Positions 31,120-33,303 of a DNA stretch of 33,303 nucleotides are shown piece after piece. Location: NCBI GenBank assembly GCA_964515915.1, contig CAZEXM010000009.1:1-33303 (forward strand), in the 5' to 3' direction. Position numbers and translations under genes: made by a program. Under the pieces are notes generated by a model that saw only the letters and a list, made by a program, of their open reading frames with translations, was not told where the DNA came from and did no database searches. This stretch comes from JAHOYW01 sp964515915 (GTDB lineage: Bacteria; Verrucomicrobiota; Lentisphaeria; Victivallales; Victivallaceae). How positions within the stretch are numbered: position 1 is the stretch's first letter; the number at the start of each line of letters is the position of its first letter.

Positions 31120-32007
31120 ATGTGTGAAGATTTATTAACAGACGAAAAAGAATTTTCCTGGTCCTTGAGCCGGGAGAGATTGTTTAGTTTCTGCCCGCGC
31201 GCGTATTTTTATCATTATTACGGTTCTATTGGAGGTTTTGAACAATTTTCCGATGCCGAATTACTTTATCAACTGAAAAAGATTCAGTCTCTGGACTTAT
31301 GGATCAATACTGTCTGCACTGAAGTTTTGCGCGAATTTTTTTACGAAAATCCTGAAAATTTCAATATCCGCAAAGCCGCCGGGCGTCATTTCCGTCAAGG
31401 CGCACGTTCAGTTTCCCGGCGCGAATGGCGTGATGACCCGCAGCGGCTCAATCTTTTCGAGCTCTACTACGGATTGGTGGAAATCGATGCATTAATCGAA
31501 CATGGCGCAAAGTTTTTGGAAAAATCCATTGACCGCCTGCTGGACAGCGGCCTGGTGGATTACCTGCGGGAAATCCCCTATTTGGACAGAAAAACTTTTT
31601 CCTTTCCGGTTTCCACGCATCTCGGCAGAATCAAAACCTGGCTGGCGCCGGTTCTGGTGTGGCTGGAAGACGGCCTGCTGAAATTTCTCACTTTAAACAA
31701 GGGGCACAGCGACAAAAGTAAAGCCCCTTATACCGCGGCTTTACATAAATTTTACGCGTTTAACAATTTACGCATCAAGCCGGAACGGGTTGTAACTTTG
31801 AATTTTGATTTAACGACCGGCGAAACCACAGCGCTTTCCGACGACGAGATAAACCTCAGTGAACTGATTGATTACGTCAAAGACAGTACGGCAAAAATGT
31901 TAGCCTTGTCAAGCGGCCGCAATACTTTTTCAGAGGATAATTTCCAAAAGGAAACGAATAACTGCGCGAAGTGTAAATTCCGGAAATATTGTAAAAACAG
32001 CGCATAA
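31120..32007 (+). CDS. Degenerate PD-(D/E)XK nuclease-like protein with Fe-S type cysteines
   Basis: A 295-aa protein resembling the AddB/Cas4-type PD-(D/E)XK domain. SRERLFSFCPRAYFYHYYG (17-35) is the N-terminal motif with Cys25. Cys282, Cys285 and Cys291 (CxxC, five residues, C) at the end would complete a 4Fe-4S cluster, as in AddB and Cas4. The central nuclease strands, expected to read like an Asp then DxK-type motif, are instead APVLVWLEDGLLKFLTLNKG, so at least two catalytic acids seem lost. It may be a structural or DNA-binding relic. The ATG at 31120 has GGGGA upstream; a TTG at 31093 is inside the palindrome. Its stop directly abuts that of the convergent ABC gene. Confidence 0.6.
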   Translation: MCEDLLTDEKEFSWSLSRERLFSFCPRAYFYHYYGSIGGFEQFSDAELLYQLKKIQSLDLWINTVCTEVLREFFYENPENFNIRKAAGRHFRQGARSVSRREWRDDPQRLNLFELYYGLVEIDALIEHGAKFLEKSIDRLLDSGLVDYLREIPYLDRKTFSFPVSTHLGRIKTWLAPVLVWLEDGLLKFLTLNKGHSDKSKAPYTAALHKFYAFNNLRIKPERVVTLNFDLTTGETTALSDDEINLSELIDYVKDSTAKMLALSSGRNTFSEDNFQKETNNCAKCKFRKYCKNSA

Positions 32008-32892
32008 TTATTTCTTGTTGGTCAGAGCCAGATAAATATCTTCCAATGATATTGGATTAATTGAGAAATGTTTAATTCCTGATTTTTTTAAAATCATATT
32101 TATTTCTGTTTCTTTTGTCCGCACGGTGATTATTTTATCGCCCCCGGCTTTTCTGGAATGGACGATGCCGGGTAATCCGGGTATTTGCCTGGCGTCCGCA
32201 ACTGCTATCCTGATTTCCCGGAAGGCGGCTTTTATTTCATCGACCTTTTCTTCCATGATTAATTCGCCATCCACCATGATTCCGACATGATCGGTGATGC
32301 CTTCGATTTCCGGGATGATATGTGTCGAAAAAATGACCGTGCGGTTAAATTCGTGAATCGCGTCAACCACTCCCCGCATAAACTCGCGTCTGGCGGCGGT
32401 GTCCAGGCCGAGCGTCGGGTCATCCAGAATCAACAACTCAGGATTACGGCAAAGCGCCGCCAGCAAAGCCGCTTTTGTGTACATCCCCCGCGAAAAATCC
32501 GTCAACTTTTTGTCGCGCGGCAAATCAAACATTTTGAGCAAGTGTTCACAGACCGCATCGTCCCATTCCGGATAAAATGATTTGACGAATTTAATCAACT
32601 CATTAACGGTCATCCAATCGTACAAACGTTGATCTTCCGCGACATACGCGACTTTTGTGTTAAGTTCTTTGCGATGGGCAAGCGGTTCCAGGCCAAAAAC
32701 TTCAATAGACCCCGAAGATGGAGCGAGTTGTCCGGTAATCATCCTGATCGTTGTCGTTTTCCCGACTCCGTTACTTCCCAGCAAAGCATATACCGCGCCT
32801 TTCCTGACGTTCATATTCAAGCCTTTGACCACTTCTGTCCGGTGCTTATAAGATTTCCTCAAATCTTTAGTAACTATTGCGTATTCGCTCAT
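32008..32892 (-). CDS. ABC transporter ATP-binding protein (CcmA/YtrB type)
   Basis: A 294-aa ATPase of the drug or lipid exporter class. Walker A GSNGVGKT (39-46), Q-loop EDQ near 86-88, signature FSRGM (133-137, variant of LSGGQ), Walker B LLILDDPTLGLD (153-164) and H-loop His191. The residue after the Walker B aspartate is Asp158, where most ABC ATPases have the catalytic Glu. The C-terminal 80 residues are the accessory domain seen in this class. AAGGAG precedes ATG 32892; a start at 32922 has no such site. Its start overlaps the upstream small gene by four bases. A partner permease is not in the window and would lie beyond the right edge or elsewhere. Confidence 0.92.
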   Translation of the reverse strand: MSEYAIVTKDLRKSYKHRTEVVKGLNMNVRKGAVYALLGSNGVGKTTTIRMITGQLAPSSGSIEVFGLEPLAHRKELNTKVAYVAEDQRLYDWMTVNELIKFVKSFYPEWDDAVCEHLLKMFDLPRDKKLTDFSRGMYTKAALLAALCRNPELLILDDPTLGLDTAARREFMRGVVDAIHEFNRTVIFSTHIIPEIEGITDHVGIMVDGELIMEEKVDEIKAAFREIRIAVADARQIPGLPGIVHSRKAGGDKIITVRTKETEINMILKKSGIKHFSINPISLEDIYLALTNKK

Positions 32893-33212
32893 TTTGTTTT
32901 CTCCTTTTTCTGTGGATTCCATGGTTGATATTTTATGTAATATGTTTTGTAGTAGTATTCTGCTTTTCGTATATTCCCAAGAACTTTATCTTTTTCTCCA
33001 TATAACAAGAAGCCCTTGCCTTCTTTTTTATATATATATGGTTTGTCGGTTCTTGGTTCGAGCGGAATTTCTTTTAGAATTTCAGGACATAATTCTTGTA
33101 GTTTTTCAGGATATCTACCGTAGCGGCAACGGTATATTTTTAATGCCAAACATAATCTATTTCCTGAAATTATGCTCCGCGATTTAAAATAATATGTTAG
33201 TCCCCAATACAT
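32889..33212 (-). CDS. Short pilin-tail-like protein, possibly truncated
   Basis: A 107-codon frame whose middle, LCLALKIYRCRYGRYPEKLQELCPEILKEIPLEP (about 20-53), matches the C-terminal pattern of type II secretion pseudopilin-like proteins common in PVC genomes (Leu-Arg-Tyr, RYP, LVP, PLDP, then YxxxGxGFxLYS). Here the N-terminal membrane helix is missing: the frame upstream of the ATG soon meets TAA, and no ribosome site is visible. It may be a relic or a domain-only protein. Its TGA overlaps the ABC ATPase start, which argues that it is still translated. Function unknown. Confidence 0.5.
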   Translation of the reverse strand: MYWGLTYYFKSRSIISGNRLCLALKIYRCRYGRYPEKLQELCPEILKEIPLEPRTDKPYIYKKEGKGFLLYGEKDKVLGNIRKAEYYYKTYYIKYQPWNPQKKEKTK

Positions 33213-33303
33213 ATAAGAATAAGGATGTTTATTCTTCAGTAAACTAAATTTTTGTTAATGTGCCAAATTTTGTGATAAAACTTTATAATTCCCAATGTCG
33301 AAC

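Overview
The window is a gene-dense bacterial chromosome segment. The reading frames are mostly tightly packed operons with Shine-Dalgarno sites (AGGA/GGAGG). Signal peptides, a lipobox and an ExbB/ExbD-type pair point to a diderm. Eukaryote-like Ser/Thr kinases, the ThuA + Gfo/Idh/MocA + AraC sugar locus and short pilin-tail-like proteins are typical of the PVC group. Lentisphaerota or relatives is my best guess, but this is inference; no rRNA or tRNA lies in the window.

Layout. 138-2537 (+): uppP, proC and a family-2 glycosyltransferase. 2591-3511 (-): an S66 LD-carboxypeptidase. 3723-8111 (+): seven small envelope genes (lipoprotein, two secreted proteins, ExbB/MotA-like channel, ExbD/TolR-like partner, two single-span proteins). 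The last of these is split from the rest by a 461-bp repeat-rich island at 6936-7396. The island is bounded by a 12-bp direct repeat and looks like an insertion into the operon. 8349-9272 (+): an auxin-efflux-carrier family permease. 9257-14094 (-): two tandem duplicate Ser/Thr kinases, each with one membrane span and a C-terminal extracytoplasmic dCache domain carrying a full amino-acid-binding signature. Each has its own sigma70-like promoter, and the two promoters are also duplicates. 14152-19588 (-): pyrR-pyrB-pyrC, then a 43-aa secreted small protein (16638-16769), an M20 amidohydrolase and a GNAT-like acyltransferase. 19763-21799 (-): uvrB. 21949-24636: ThuA-like and Gfo/Idh/MocA genes (-) divergent from an AraC regulator (+), with overlapping face-to-face promoters. 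24717-26154 (+): lipoyl-transfer enzyme overlapping rnc. 26377-29540 (+): Fe-alcohol dehydrogenase, PfkB kinase and SppA protease. 29818-32007 (+): purT and a degenerate PD-(D/E)XK/Fe-S protein. 32008-33212 (-): ABC ATPase and a short pilin-tail-like protein upstream of it.

How parts may fit. The acyltransferase and M20 amidohydrolase could make and break N-acyl amino acids or similar amides, and the adjacent kinases appear built to sense extracytoplasmic amino acids. The 3.7-8.1 kb cluster looks like a minimal proton-driven Tol/Ton-type machine with unrecognised partners. Repeat families are numerous: the 461-bp island, a 79-bp tandem repeat, a 162-bp inverted-repeat element related to the lipoyl-enzyme 5' end, and a 38-nt palindrome before the PD-(D/E)XK-like gene.
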